Assembly: GCF_021497885.1 (NCBI RefSeq)
Contig: NZ_CP046523.1
Location: 539,501 to 603,500 of the forward strand
Source: Streptococcus oralis
Lineage (GTDB): Bacteria > Bacillota > Bacilli > Lactobacillales > Streptococcaceae
Direction: 5' to 3'
DNA length: 64,000 nt
The position numbers were made by a program, and so were the translations under genes. Below, one piece after another: positions 27,542 through 41,318 of the stretch. The notes beneath the pieces were generated by a model that saw nothing but the letters and a program-made list of their open reading frames with translations, was not told the origin of the DNA and did not search any database. Position 1 is the first letter of the stretch. Each line of letters starts with the position of its first letter.

Positions 27542-28525
27542 ATGAAAAATCCAGCTTTGTTAGAAGAAATTAAGACTTATAAAGGACGGGATGAGGTTCC
27601 AGAAGACTTTGATGCTTTCTGGGATGAGGAAATAAAAAAAGTTTCCCCTATTCCAGCCTACCAGTTGGAGGAAAGAGATTTCCATATTCCCCAAGTCAAG
27701 TGCTATGAGCTCACTTTTGAGGGAACTAATGAAGGCAAGGTCTATGCACGCATCGTCCTTCCAAAGAGTGATGAGAAAGTTCCCCTAATTTTCCATTTTC
27801 ACGGCTATATGGGACGTGGTTGGGACTGGGCCGACATGCTGGCCTATACTGTGGCTGGTTACGGTGTTGTTTCCATGGACGTTCGAGGCCAGTCGGGCTA
27901 TTCGCAAGACGGTTTGCGTTCTCCACTAGGAAATACGGTGAAGGGACATATCATCCGTGGTGCTGTGGAAGGTCGTGAGCATCTCTTTTATAAGGATGTT
28001 TATCTGGATATTTACCAGTTGGTTGAAATTGTTGCCAGTCTGCCTCAGGTAGATGAGGAAAGACTTTCTAGCTATGGTGCCTCACAAGGAGGGGCCTTAG
28101 CTCTGGTTGCAGCAGCGCTCAATCCTCGGATTCAGCAAACAGTTGCCATCTATCCCTTCTTGTCTGACTTTAGGCGAGTGCTTGAGATTGGCAATACCAG
28201 TGAAGCCTATGATGAACTTTTCCGATATTTCAAGTTTCACGATCCCTTCCATGAAACAGAGGAGGAAATCATGGCGACTCTTGCCTATATCGATGTGAAA
28301 AATCTTGCCCATCGTATTAAAGGTGAGGTCAAGATGATTACGGGCTTGGACGACGATGTTTGCTATCCCATTACCCAGTTTGCGATATACAACCGTCTGA
28401 CCTGCGACAAGACCTATCGAATCATGCCTGAGTATGCCCACGAAGCCATGAATGTCTTTGTCAATGACCAAGTATACAACTGGCTCTGTGGTAGTGAGAT
28501 TCCTTTCTCCTATGTAAAAAAATAA
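27542..28525 (+). CDS. Acetyl xylan esterase / cephalosporin-C deacetylase family esterase
   Basis: A 327-residue cytoplasmic alpha/beta hydrolase of carbohydrate esterase family 7. Nucleophile in SYGASQGG (about residue 180), acid in GLDDDVCYP, and histidine in EYAHEAMN; the oxyanion region is FHGYMGRGWDW. CE7 enzymes remove acetyl groups from small sugars. Because it carries the same operator as the sialic acid genes and lies next to the sialidase, deacetylation of O-acetyl sialic acid or a related sugar is a plausible job, not shown. The start MKNPALLEE follows AAAGGAG. Confidence 0.88.
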   Translation: MKNPALLEEIKTYKGRDEVPEDFDAFWDEEIKKVSPIPAYQLEERDFHIPQVKCYELTFEGTNEGKVYARIVLPKSDEKVPLIFHFHGYMGRGWDWADMLAYTVAGYGVVSMDVRGQSGYSQDGLRSPLGNTVKGHIIRGAVEGREHLFYKDVYLDIYQLVEIVASLPQVDEERLSSYGASQGGALALVAAALNPRIQQTVAIYPFLSDFRRVLEIGNTSEAYDELFRYFKFHDPFHETEEEIMATLAYIDVKNLAHRIKGEVKMITGLDDDVCYPITQFAIYNRLTCDKTYRIMPEYAHEAMNVFVNDQVYNWLCGSEIPFSYVKK

Positions 28526-28532
28526 GTTTAAG

Positions 28533-28554
28533 AGAGCCTTGAGCTCCCTTTTTG
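28533..28554 (+). terminator. Terminator after the esterase gene
   Basis: gagagccttgagctccc followed by TTTTT; stem has one mismatch. Confidence 0.6.
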
Positions 28555-28565
28555 TTTTCCAAAAT

Positions 28566-28580
28566 CGAAAAGTACTTTCA
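28566..28580. promoter_or_regulatory. NanR-type operator upstream of nanA
   Basis: CGAAAAGTACTTTCA, aligned 92 bp upstream of the TATAAT at 28659. The second conserved block, AATCTATTC, starts 36 bp after the operator, the same spacing as at nanE. Confidence 0.6.
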
Positions 28581-28598
28581 GGAAACTTGAAACATTAA

Positions 28599-32351
<3,753 letters not shown>

Positions 32352-32464
32352 GAGAATAATTCTAATCATTTGACTTTGTAAAAATAGAAGGAGATAGCAG
32401 GTTTTTCAGTCTGTTATCTTTTTCTTTCGGCTCAAGGTGTGCTAATAAGAAATTCTAAGATGTC

Positions 32465-32563
32465 TGAAACTACTTTCAGGATAGTCTGTTCTATAAAATA
32501 GTTTTGAAACTGAAATCTATTCCACTACAAACTATTGAAAGCGCTTAACAAATGATATATAAT
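32465..32563 (+). promoter_or_regulatory. nanE-sat promoter with NanR-type operator and cre-like site
   Basis: Palindrome TGAAACTACTTTCA (32465-32478), second block GAAACTGAAATCTATTC (32506-32522), -35 TTGAAA (32535-32540), 17-bp spacer, -10 TATAAT (32558-32563). A cre-like TTGAAAGCGCTTAACA overlaps the -35, where CcpA would repress. Operator to -10 is 93 bp. Confidence 0.7.
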
Positions 32564-32596
32564 AAGCCCATAAGAACAAGAAAGGGAGGAAAGAGG

Positions 32597-33295
32597 ATGC
32601 CACAGATTAGCAAAGAAGCCTTGATTGAACAAATCAAAGATGGAATCATTGTCTCTTGCCAGGCACTTCCTCACGAACCGCTTTATACAGAAGCGGGAGG
32701 AGTCATTCCCTTGCTAGTCAAAGCGGCTGAGCAAGGTGGAGCAGTCGGTATCCGAGCAAACAGTGTTCGCGATATCAAGGAGATTAAGGAGGTTACGAAA
32801 CTCCCGATTATCGGGATTATCAAACGTGACTATCCGCCGCAGGAGCCATTCATTACAGCTACTATGAAAGAAGTTGATGAGCTGGCTGAACTAGACATTG
32901 AGGTCATTGCTCTGGATTGTACCAAACGTGAACGTTACGACGGTTTAGAAATTCAGGACTTTATCCGACAAGTCAAAGAAAAATATCCGCATCAACTCTT
33001 GATGGCTGATACCAGTACTTTTGAAGAAGGAATTGCAGCAGTTGAAGCAGGGATTGATTTTGTTGGAACAACCCTATCAGGTTATACCTCTTATAGTCCT
33101 AAGGTAGATGGTCCAGACTTTGAACTGATCAAAAAACTCTGCGATGCCGGTGTGGATGTCATCGCTGAAGGAAAAATTCATACACCAGAACAAGCTAAGC
33201 AAATCCTTGAGTATGGGGTGCGAGGTATCGTTGTTGGTGGAGCTATTACTAGACCAAAAGAGATTACGGAACGCTTTGTTGCCGGTCTTAAATAA
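32597..33295 (+). CDS. nanE: N-acetylmannosamine-6-phosphate 2-epimerase
   Basis: A 232-residue TIM-barrel enzyme that converts ManNAc-6-P to GlcNAc-6-P in sialic acid catabolism. Family motifs [53 protein letters not shown] and [11 protein letters not shown] (catalytic lysine region) are all present. The start MPQISKEAL follows a GGGAGGAAAGAGG site. First gene of the nanE-satABC unit. Confidence 0.96.
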   Translation: MPQISKEALIEQIKDGIIVSCQALPHEPLYTEAGGVIPLLVKAAEQGGAVGIRANSVRDIKEIKEVTKLPIIGIIKRDYPPQEPFITATMKEVDELAELDIEVIALDCTKRERYDGLEIQDFIRQVKEKYPHQLLMADTSTFEEGIAAVEAGIDFVGTTLSGYTSYSPKVDGPDFELIKKLCDAGVDVIAEGKIHTPEQAKQILEYGVRGIVVGGAITRPKEITERFVAGLK

Positions 33296-33337
33296 TACAA
33301 TCTCAAAACAGAGGAGAGTGGTCGATGCGTCGGATGA

Positions 33338-34738
<1,401 letters not shown>

Positions 34739-34756
34739 GCACTAAGTCAGATTGAT

Positions 34757-34804
34757 TCCCCCCTTTTCCCTGTGCACTATGGTGTAAGAAAAGGGGGACT
34801 TTTG
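34757..34804 (+). terminator. Partial terminator between satA and satB
   Basis: Stem CCCCCTTTTC/GAAAAGGGGG with a long loop, followed by acttttgttt. It probably lowers permease expression relative to the binding protein. The rest of the gap to 34937 is AT-rich without a clear promoter. Confidence 0.65.
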
Positions 34805-34937
34805 TTTGAAATGTAAGGAACTGTCACGAAATTAAAATGAAGTTCTTACATAAGCGAATCTTAAAAAATTTCATTTTGGTTTTAAAACAGTTCAAGAAAA
34901 TCAAAAAACTATTCTATTTGAAAGAGAGGTGCCGACT

Positions 34938-35825
34938 GTGAAAGTCAATAAAATTCGTATGCGGGAAACAGTGATTTCCTACGCTTTCCTAGCACCAGTA
35001 TTGTTCTTCTTTGTAATCTTTGTCTTGGCTCCTATGATTATGGGATTCATTACAAGTTTCTTTAACTACTCCATGACCAGCTTTGAGTTTGTTGGCTTGG
35101 ATAACTACATTCGCATGTTTAAAGACCCTGTCTTTACCAAGTCTTTGATTAATACCGTTATTCTGGTTATTGGATCAGTTCCGATTGTTGTACTTTTCTC
35201 TCTCTTTGTAGCATCTCAAACTTATCATCAAAATGCTATTGCTCGATCTTTCTATCGTTTTGTCTTCTTCCTTCCTGTAGTTACAGGTAGTGTTGCCGTA
35301 ACGGTTGTATGGAAATGGATCTATGACCCTCTGTCAGGGATTCTAAACTTTGTCCTTAAGTCAAGCCACATCATCAGCCAAAACATTTCTTGGTTGGGTG
35401 ATAAAAACTGGGCTTTGCTAGCGATTATGATCATCCTTTTGACAACATCTGTCGGTCAACCGATTATCCTTTATATCGCTGCCATGGGAAATATTGATAA
35501 CTCACTAGTTGAAGCAGCGCGTGTTGACGGTGCGACTGAGTTCCAAGTCTTCTGGAAGATCAAATGGCCTAGCCTTCTTCCAACAACTCTTTACATCGCG
35601 ATTATTACAACCATCAACTCATTCCAATGTTTCGCCTTGATTCAGCTCTTGACATCTGGTGGTCCAAACTACTCAACAAGTACACTTATGTACTACCTTT
35701 ACGAAAAAGCCTTCCAATTGACAGAGTACGGCTATGCAAATACCATCGGTGTCTTCTTGGCAGTGATGATTGCCATTGTCAGCTTTGCTCAGTTCAAGAT
35801 CCTCGGAAACGACGTAGAATACTAA
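34938..35825 (+). CDS. satB: Sialic acid ABC transporter permease SatB
   Basis: A 295-residue MalF-type permease with six membrane segments and the EAA loop EAARVDGATEFQVFWKIKWP that contacts the ATPase. GTG at 34938 (MKVNKIRMRE) has an AAAGAGAGG site 8 bp upstream; GTG at 34929 overlaps that site and is rejected. satC follows after 15 bp. Confidence 0.92.
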   Translation: MKVNKIRMRETVISYAFLAPVLFFFVIFVLAPMIMGFITSFFNYSMTSFEFVGLDNYIRMFKDPVFTKSLINTVILVIGSVPIVVLFSLFVASQTYHQNAIARSFYRFVFFLPVVTGSVAVTVVWKWIYDPLSGILNFVLKSSHIISQNISWLGDKNWALLAIMIILLTTSVGQPIILYIAAMGNIDNSLVEAARVDGATEFQVFWKIKWPSLLPTTLYIAIITTINSFQCFALIQLLTSGGPNYSTSTLMYYLYEKAFQLTEYGYANTIGVFLAVMIAIVSFAQFKILGNDVEY

Positions 35826-35840
35826 AGAAAGGAGACAGCT

Positions 35841-36680
35841 ATGCAACCTACACAAAAGAAACCTTTAACAGCTTTCACTGTTATTTCAACGATTATCTTG
35901 CTCTTGTTGACCGTGCTGTTCATCTTTCCATTCTACTGGATTTTGACAGGGGCCTTCAAATCACAACCAGATACCATTATGATTCCACCACAGTGGTTCC
36001 CTAAAATGCCAACCATGGAGAACTTCCAACAACTCATGGTGCAAAACCCTGCTATGCAGTGGATGTGGAACTCTGTATTTATCTCACTGGTAACCATGTT
36101 CCTAGTGTGTGCTACCTCTTCTCTAGCAGGTTATGTCTTGGCTAAAAAACGTTTCTATGGTCAACGCATCCTCTTTGCAGTCTTTATCGCTGCCATGGCA
36201 CTTCCAAAACAAGTTGTCCTTGTACCACTCGTACGTATCGTCAACTTCATGGGAATTCACGATACTCTTTGGGCAGTTATCTTGCCTTTGATTGGATGGC
36301 CATTTGGGGTTTTCCTCATGAAACAGTTCAGCGAAAACATCCCAACAGAATTGCTTGAATCAGCTAAAATCGACGGTTGTGGTGAAATTCGTACTTTCTG
36401 GAGCGTAGCCTTCCCTATTGTGAAGCCAGGATTTGCAGCCCTTGCAATCTTTACCTTCATCAATACTTGGAACGACTACTTCATGCAGTTGGTTATGTTG
36501 ACTTCACGTCAAAACTTAACCATCTCACTCGGGGTTGCGACCATGCAGGCCGAAATGGCGACCAACTATGGTTTAATCATGGCGGGTGCAGCTTTAGCAG
36601 CCGTGCCAATCGTAACCGTCTTCCTTGTCTTCCAAAAATCCTTCACTCAGGGTATCACTATGGGAGCTGTTAAGGGATAA
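35841..36680 (+). CDS. satC: Sialic acid ABC transporter permease SatC
   Basis: A 279-residue MalG-type permease with six membrane segments and the EAA-like loop ESAKIDGCGEIRTFWSVAFP. It pairs with SatB. AAAGGAG precedes the ATG. A 172-bp gap with a long inverted repeat follows before the next gene. Confidence 0.92.
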   Translation: MQPTQKKPLTAFTVISTIILLLLTVLFIFPFYWILTGAFKSQPDTIMIPPQWFPKMPTMENFQQLMVQNPAMQWMWNSVFISLVTMFLVCATSSLAGYVLAKKRFYGQRILFAVFIAAMALPKQVVLVPLVRIVNFMGIHDTLWAVILPLIGWPFGVFLMKQFSENIPTELLESAKIDGCGEIRTFWSVAFPIVKPGFAALAIFTFINTWNDYFMQLVMLTSRQNLTISLGVATMQAEMATNYGLIMAGAALAAVPIVTVFLVFQKSFTQGITMGAVKG

Positions 36681-36744
36681 GAAAAATAAACTAGTGTATC
36701 AAGATTACGGAAATGGTCTTGACATGCTATGGAAATAGAGAGTT

Positions 36745-36804
36745 ATAAGTGTCTACAAAATGGAGAGTATGCAGTTACTTCGTGAAGTTTTGTCAGACAC
36801 TTAT
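36745..36804. repeat. Long imperfect inverted repeat after satC
   Basis: Arms ATAAGTGTCTACAAAA and TTTTGT-C-AGACACTTAT (16 bp with one bulge) around a 27-base loop that itself holds ACTTCGTGAAGT. No T run follows, so an RNA-processing or stability hairpin, or a repeat-element remnant, is more likely than a terminator. Confidence 0.7.
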
Positions 36805-36852
36805 CAACTTAATTTATGATTTTAGTTAACTATCAGAAACGAAGGAAACAGT

Positions 36853-37305
36853 ATGATTTTTGACGATTTGAAAAACATCGCCTTTTACAAGGGAATCCAT
36901 CCCAATCTAGACAAGGCTATCGATTATCTATATCAGCACCGTAAGGATTCTTTCGAACTCGGTAAGTATGAGATTGACGGGGACAAGGTCTTTCTAGTTG
37001 TTCAGGAAAATGTCCTCAATCAAGCTGAAAATGATCAATTTGAGCATCATAAGAACTATGCAGACTTGCATTTGCTGGTAGAAGGTCATGAATATTCGAG
37101 CTACGGTTCACGTATCAAAGACGAGGCAGTAGCATTCGACAAAGCGAGCGACATTGGCTTTGTCCATTGTCATGAAAAATACCCACTCTTGTTGGGCTAT
37201 CACAATTTTGCGATTTTCTTCCCAGGAGAACCACACCAGCCAAATGGCTACGCAGGTATGGAAGAAAAAGTTCACAAGTATCTCTTTAAAATTTTGATTG
37301 ATTAA
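36853..37305 (+). CDS. YhcH/YjgK/YiaL family protein (sialic-acid anomerase-like)
   Basis: A 150-residue cupin-fold protein. YhcH hallmarks: KYEIDGDKVFLVVQE, FEHHKNYADLHLLVEG with metal-binding histidine, and a C-terminal FFPGEPHQP. Members in sialic acid loci (NanQ) speed up interconversion of sialic acid anomers after uptake. Position between satC and the lyase supports that role here. Confidence 0.85.
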   Translation: MIFDDLKNIAFYKGIHPNLDKAIDYLYQHRKDSFELGKYEIDGDKVFLVVQENVLNQAENDQFEHHKNYADLHLLVEGHEYSSYGSRIKDEAVAFDKASDIGFVHCHEKYPLLLGYHNFAIFFPGEPHQPNGYAGMEEKVHKYLFKILID

Positions 37306-37325
37306 AAGAATCAGGAGGAGCAAAC

Positions 37326-37970
37326 ATGGCACAAAAAGGAGTAAGCCTTATCAAGGCAGCATTTGATACAGATAATTTTCTCATGCGTTTCAGTGAGAAG
37401 GTTTTGGATATCGTCACAGCCAATCTGCTTTTTGTCGTCTCTTGTTTGCCCATCGTGACGATTGGAGTGGCGAAAATCAGCCTCTATGAGACCATGTTTG
37501 AGATTAAGAGAAGCAGACGGGTACCAGTCTTTAGAACTTATCTGAGAGCTTTCAAGCAAAATCTGAAATTGGGGCTTCAGTTAGGTTTGCTGGAGTTAGG
37601 CATTGTTCTGCTGAGTCTTTTAGACCTTTATCTCTTCTGGGGCCAGGCAGCTTTGCCTTTCCAGATTGTGAAAGCTATTTGTTTGGGGATTCTCATCTTC
37701 CTCACTCTCGTGATGCTGGCTAGCTATCCCATCGCTGCGCGCTATGATTTGTCTTGGAAAGAAGTGCTACAAAAAGGGCTTATCTTAGCAAGTTTTAACT
37801 TTCCATGGTTCTTCCTCATGTTAGCCATTCTCTTTCTTATAGTGATGGTTCTTTATCTATCCGCTTTTACTCTCCTTTTGGGTGGGTCAGCCTTTATCCT
37901 CTTTGGTTTTGGTTTGCTAGTCTTTCTCCAAGCAGGTTTGATGGAGAAAATTTTTGCCAAATATCAGTAG
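37326..37970 (+). CDS. DUF624 (YesL-like) membrane protein
   Basis: A 214-residue protein with about five hydrophobic segments, beginning with a DNFLMRFSEKVLDIVTANLL motif typical of the YesL/DUF624 family, which is often encoded beside sugar ABC transporters; its function is unknown. AGGAGG precedes the ATG. It is the last gene before the lyase promoter. Confidence 0.8.
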   Translation: MAQKGVSLIKAAFDTDNFLMRFSEKVLDIVTANLLFVVSCLPIVTIGVAKISLYETMFEIKRSRRVPVFRTYLRAFKQNLKLGLQLGLLELGIVLLSLLDLYLFWGQAALPFQIVKAICLGILIFLTLVMLASYPIAARYDLSWKEVLQKGLILASFNFPWFFLMLAILFLIVMVLYLSAFTLLLGGSAFILFGFGLLVFLQAGLMEKIFAKYQ

Positions 37971-37983
37971 GATGGCTTGTTTC

Positions 37984-38082
37984 TGAAACTACTTTCAATC
38001 GTTACAGTTTCTAAAATACAAGTAGAAACTAAAATCTAAGTGTATACAAGATATTGAAAGCGATTTTCACAAGGTGTATACT
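37984..38082 (+). promoter_or_regulatory. Lyase-kinase promoter with NanR-type operator and cre-like site
   Basis: Palindrome TGAAACTACTTTCA (37984-37997), second block GAAACTAAAATCTAAG (38025-38040), -35 TTGAAA (38054-38059), 17-bp spacer, -10 TATACT (38077-38082). A cre-like TTGAAAGCGATTTTCA overlaps the -35. Spacing is base-for-base that of the nanE promoter (93 bp operator to -10). Confidence 0.7.
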
Positions 38083-38140
38083 AAACTTGTAAAGAATAGA
38101 ACTGCTCTCAGCAGAAAAAAGAAATCTTAGGAGAAAATCT

Positions 38141-39058
38141 ATGTCAGATTTGAAAAAATACGAAGGTGTCATTCCAGCCTTCTACGCATGTTATGATGAT
38201 CAAGGAGAAGTAAGTCCAGAGCGTACGCGTGCCTTGGTTCAATACTTCATTGATAAGGGAGTTCAAGGTCTCTATGTCAATGGTTCTTCTGGTGAATGTA
38301 TCTATCAAAGTGTGGAAGACCGCAAGTTGATTTTGGAAGAAGTCATGGCAGTTGCCAAAGGAAAATTGACCATCATCGCTCACGTAGCTTGCAACAATAC
38401 CAAAGATAGTATGGAGCTTGCTCGCCATGCGGAAAGCTTGGGTGTAGATGCCATTGCAACGATTCCACCGATTTACTTCCGCTTGCCAGAATACTCAGTT
38501 GCCAAATACTGGAACGATATCAGTGCTGCAGCTCCAAACACAGACTATGTTATTTACAACATTCCTCAGTTAGCAGGTGTTGCTTTGACTCCAAGTCTTT
38601 ATACTGAAATGTTGAAGAATCCTCGTGTTATCGGTGTTAAGAACTCTTCTATGCCAGTTCAAGATATCCAAACCTTTGTCAGCCTTGGTGGAGAAGACCA
38701 CATCGTATTCAATGGTCCAGATGAACAGTTCCTAGGTGGTCGCCTCATGGGTGCTAAAGCTGGTATCGGTGGTACTTATGGTGCGATGCCAGAACTCTTC
38801 TTGAAACTCAATCAGTTGATTGCTGAGAAAGATTTGGAAACAGCGCGTGAATTGCAATACGCTATCAACGTAATCATTGGCAAGCTCACTTCTGCACATG
38901 GAAATATGTACGGTGTTATCAAAGAAGTCTTGAAGATCAATGAAGGCTTGAATATTGGATCAGTTCGTTCACCATTGACGCCAGTGACAGAAGAAGATCG
39001 ACCAGTTGTAGAAGCAGCTGCAGCCTTGATTCGTGAAACCAAGGAGCGCTTCCTCTAA
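38141..39058 (+). CDS. N-acetylneuraminate lyase
   Basis: Splits N-acetylneuraminate into ManNAc and pyruvate. The 305-residue class I aldolase has GLYVNGSSGECIYQS (pyruvate site), the tyrosine in YVIYNIPQLAG and the Schiff-base lysine in VIGVKNSS. The usual symbol nanA is shared with the sialidase, so none is given. AGGAG precedes the ATG, and the kinase follows after 17 bp. Confidence 0.95.
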   Translation: MSDLKKYEGVIPAFYACYDDQGEVSPERTRALVQYFIDKGVQGLYVNGSSGECIYQSVEDRKLILEEVMAVAKGKLTIIAHVACNNTKDSMELARHAESLGVDAIATIPPIYFRLPEYSVAKYWNDISAAAPNTDYVIYNIPQLAGVALTPSLYTEMLKNPRVIGVKNSSMPVQDIQTFVSLGGEDHIVFNGPDEQFLGGRLMGAKAGIGGTYGAMPELFLKLNQLIAEKDLETARELQYAINVIIGKLTSAHGNMYGVIKEVLKINEGLNIGSVRSPLTPVTEEDRPVVEAAAALIRETKERFL

Positions 39059-39075
39059 TCCATAAGGAGGTATTT

Positions 39076-39960
39076 ATGACACACTACGTTGCAATTGATA
39101 TCGGTGGAACCAATATCAAATATGGTTTGATTGACCAAGAAGGCCAACTTGTTGAATCGCATGAAATGCCAACTGAGGCGCATAAGGGTGGACCTCATAT
39201 CTTACAAAAGACAAAAGATATCGTAGCCAGCTATTTAGAAAAGGGCCCAGTAGCAGGTGTTGCCATTTCTTCTGCTGGGATGGTGGATCCAGATAAGGGT
39301 GAGATTTTCTACGCTGGTCCTCAAATCCCTAACTATGCAGGAACCCAGTTCAAGAAGGAAATCGAGACGAACTTTTCGATTCCTTGTGAAATTGAAAATG
39401 ACGTCAACTGTGCAGGTCTTGCTGAAGCAGTTTCTGGTTCAGGTAAGGGAGCGAGTGTCACTCTTTGCTTGACCATTGGAACAGGTATCGGTGGTTGCTT
39501 GATTATGGACGGGAAAGTCTTCCATGGATTTAGCAACTCAGCTTGCGAAGTCGGTTATATGCATATGCAGGATGGAGCTTTCCAAGATCTCGCTTCTACG
39601 ACAGCCTTGGTAGAATATGTAGCAGCAGCTCACGGAGATCCAGTTGACCAGTGGAATGGCCGACGCATTTTCAAGGAAGCTACTGAAGGAAATAAAATCT
39701 GCATGGCTGGTATTGACCGCATGGTAGACTATCTAGGAAAAGGTCTGGCAAATATTTGCTACGTTGCCAATCCAGAAGTAGTCATTCTTGGTGGCGGCAT
39801 CATGGGGCAAGAGGCTATTCTCAAACCGAAGATCCGCACAGCCTTGAAGGCGGCCTTGGTGCCAAGCTTAACCGAAAAAACACGATTAGAATTTGCCCAT
39901 CACCAAAATACAGCAGGGATGCTCGGTGCATATTACCATTTCAAAACAAAACAATCCTAG
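39076..39960 (+). CDS. ROK family N-acetylmannosamine kinase
   Basis: A 294-residue sugar kinase with the phosphate loop DIGGTNIKYG, the catalytic region EIENDVNCAGLAEA and adenosine motif GTGIGGCLIMDG. It should phosphorylate ManNAc, the lyase product, for NanE. The ROK zinc motif CxCGxxGCxE is absent; at its position the sequence reads EVGYMHMQDGAFQDLAST. The last ~28 bases and the TAG stop form the first part of a 34-bp direct repeat that bounds the inserted segment downstream. Confidence 0.9.
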   Translation: MTHYVAIDIGGTNIKYGLIDQEGQLVESHEMPTEAHKGGPHILQKTKDIVASYLEKGPVAGVAISSAGMVDPDKGEIFYAGPQIPNYAGTQFKKEIETNFSIPCEIENDVNCAGLAEAVSGSGKGASVTLCLTIGTGIGGCLIMDGKVFHGFSNSACEVGYMHMQDGAFQDLASTTALVEYVAAAHGDPVDQWNGRRIFKEATEGNKICMAGIDRMVDYLGKGLANICYVANPEVVILGGGIMGQEAILKPKIRTALKAALVPSLTEKTRLEFAHHQNTAGMLGAYYHFKTKQS

Positions 39961-39965
39961 TTTGG
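39932..39965 (+). repeat. 34-bp direct repeat, left copy (attL-like)
   Basis: Covers the last codons and stop of the kinase gene plus the first bases of the ancestral terminator (CCTAGTTTGG). It is identical over 34 bases to 41393-41426. Flanking bases differ at both ends. Confidence 0.95.
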
Positions 39966-39972
39966 AATTATA

Positions 39973-40033
39973 GAATTAAGAAGAACTTTTAATCACTACT
40001 TGAGTGAAAACTGTTTTGCTTAATTCTTTTTTT
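39973..40033 (+). terminator. Possible replacement terminator for the kinase gene
   Basis: GAATTAAG...CTTAATTC with inner AAC/GTT pairing, followed by a run of seven T. Confidence 0.5.
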
Positions 40034-40034
40034 G

Positions 40035-40172
40035 ATGATAGAAAAACTGTCAAGGTATATGAAAAGTAGCGGAGATACCTATCAAGACCATTATGCGACC
40101 TTGCTTCATTGGTATGATAAAACCAATGAAGAATTAGAAAAACGAACGATAGGAGCAGAGTTCCTACCGTAG
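40035..40172 (+). pseudogene. Fragment resembling the C-terminal end of a phage-type replication (DnaD-like) protein
   Basis: A 45-codon frame MIEKLSRYMKSSGDTY...DHYATLLHWYDKTN ending in TAG. The pattern LSxYMxSxGxxYxxHYATLLxW is what I know from the end of phage and ICE replisome-organiser proteins. It is too short to be functional and has no good ribosome site. It supports a mobile origin for this segment. Confidence 0.5.
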
Positions 40173-40264
40173 AAGAATATATGAGAGGAGATATCCTTTA
40201 AGATAATCTTAGAAGACGGCGCAAGCTCTCTAAATACTAAAGCTAAGCCAAGAAGAAAAAATGA

Positions 40265-40270
40265 TATAAT
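40265..40270 (+). promoter_or_regulatory. -10 element before the methyltransferase gene
   Basis: TATAAT about 110 bp upstream of the gene; no convincing -35. A 13-codon frame (MYWQPIHPEIEIR, 40318-40359) with a gaggtgaaaa site lies between and may be a leader peptide or debris. Confidence 0.4.
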
Positions 40271-40378
40271 GAGATTGACGAAAAATTGACAAATTAGAAT
40301 TTGTAGAGGTGAAAAAATGTATTGGCAACCTATTCACCCTGAAATCGAAATCAGATAAAATTACGAGGAGATGATAAG

Positions 40379-41143
40379 ATGAACAATTATATAAAATTAA
40401 ATGAAGATAGATGGAATAATGTAAAAAATGACTACACTGAGCCGTTGACACATGAAGAATTAGAAGAAGCTAGAAAACATCCAATTTCTGTTGCCTTAAC
40501 TGTTGGGAAAAAAGTTCCGATAGAATGGTTTGAAAAAGCCAAGGGAAAAAAGATATTAGGTTTAGCTTGTGGTGGTGGTCAGCAGGGTCCCGTTTTTGCT
40601 GCAAAAGGTTATGATGTCACCATCATGGATTTTTCTACATCACAATTAGAAAGAGATGAGTTGGTTGCCAAAAGAGAAGGCTTAAAAATCAATACCGTTC
40701 AAGGCGATATGACAAAACCATTTCCATTTGAAAATGAAACTTTTGATATTATTTTTAATCCAGTTTCAAATGTATATATAGAAGATTTAGAAAACATGTA
40801 TAAAGAAGCCTCTCGCGTATTGAAAAAGGGTGGTCTCTTAATGGTCGGATTTATGAATCCTTGGATCTACATGTATGATGCTGACACTGTATGGGACAAA
40901 CCCGATGAGGAATTACTGTTAAAGTTTTCACTACCTTTTAATTCAAGAGAGCTTGAAGAGGAAGGCGAAATCACCATCAATCCAGAATATGGATATGAAT
41001 TTAGCCATACCTTAGAAACTCAGATTAGAGGACAACTAAAAAACGGTCTCGCTATGATCGATTTTTATGAATCTTGTGACAAAAGACATCGATTATCACC
41101 TTATGGAAATGACTACATAGCTACACTTTGCATTAAACTATAA
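40379..41143 (+). CDS. Class I SAM-dependent methyltransferase
   Basis: A 254-residue Rossmann-fold methyltransferase of the Methyltransf_11/25 type. Motif I ILGLACGGGQQGPVFAA (about residue 62), motif II VTIMDFSTSQLE, FDIIFNPVSNVYIED and a VLKKGGLLMVGFMNP post-motif. The substrate is unknown; small-molecule rather than DNA methylation is suggested by the absence of an NPPY-type motif. GAGGAG precedes the ATG. Codon use is more AT-rich than the neighbouring nan genes, consistent with transfer on the inserted segment. Confidence 0.85.
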   Translation: MNNYIKLNEDRWNNVKNDYTEPLTHEELEEARKHPISVALTVGKKVPIEWFEKAKGKKILGLACGGGQQGPVFAAKGYDVTIMDFSTSQLERDELVAKREGLKINTVQGDMTKPFPFENETFDIIFNPVSNVYIEDLENMYKEASRVLKKGGLLMVGFMNPWIYMYDADTVWDKPDEELLLKFSLPFNSRELEEEGEITINPEYGYEFSHTLETQIRGQLKNGLAMIDFYESCDKRHRLSPYGNDYIATLCIKL

Positions 41144-41245
41144 TCTTATAGAACACATTTCAGGAGAATAGCCCGTTTTATTTTCTGTAAGGGTTAAAAT
41201 CTAAATCCCAGTTTGTCGAAGCAAAACAATTAAATAAAATTAAAG

Positions 41246-41284
41246 AAAGGAAGTAAAAGCAAATAGTCGATACTTCCTTTTTTT
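41246..41284 (+). terminator. Terminator in the inserted segment
   Basis: 10-bp stem AAAGGAAGTA/TACTTCCTTT, 15-base loop, T-run. Confidence 0.8.
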
Positions 41285-41318
41285 GTTGTCAAACATTCAA
41301 AAACGATAAGGAGAATTT

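Noticed and set aside
40379..41143. rRNA (erm-type) resistance methyltransferase
   Set aside because: Motif spacing and the post-motif region are of the general small-molecule Methyltransf_11/25 type, not of Erm or KsgA.
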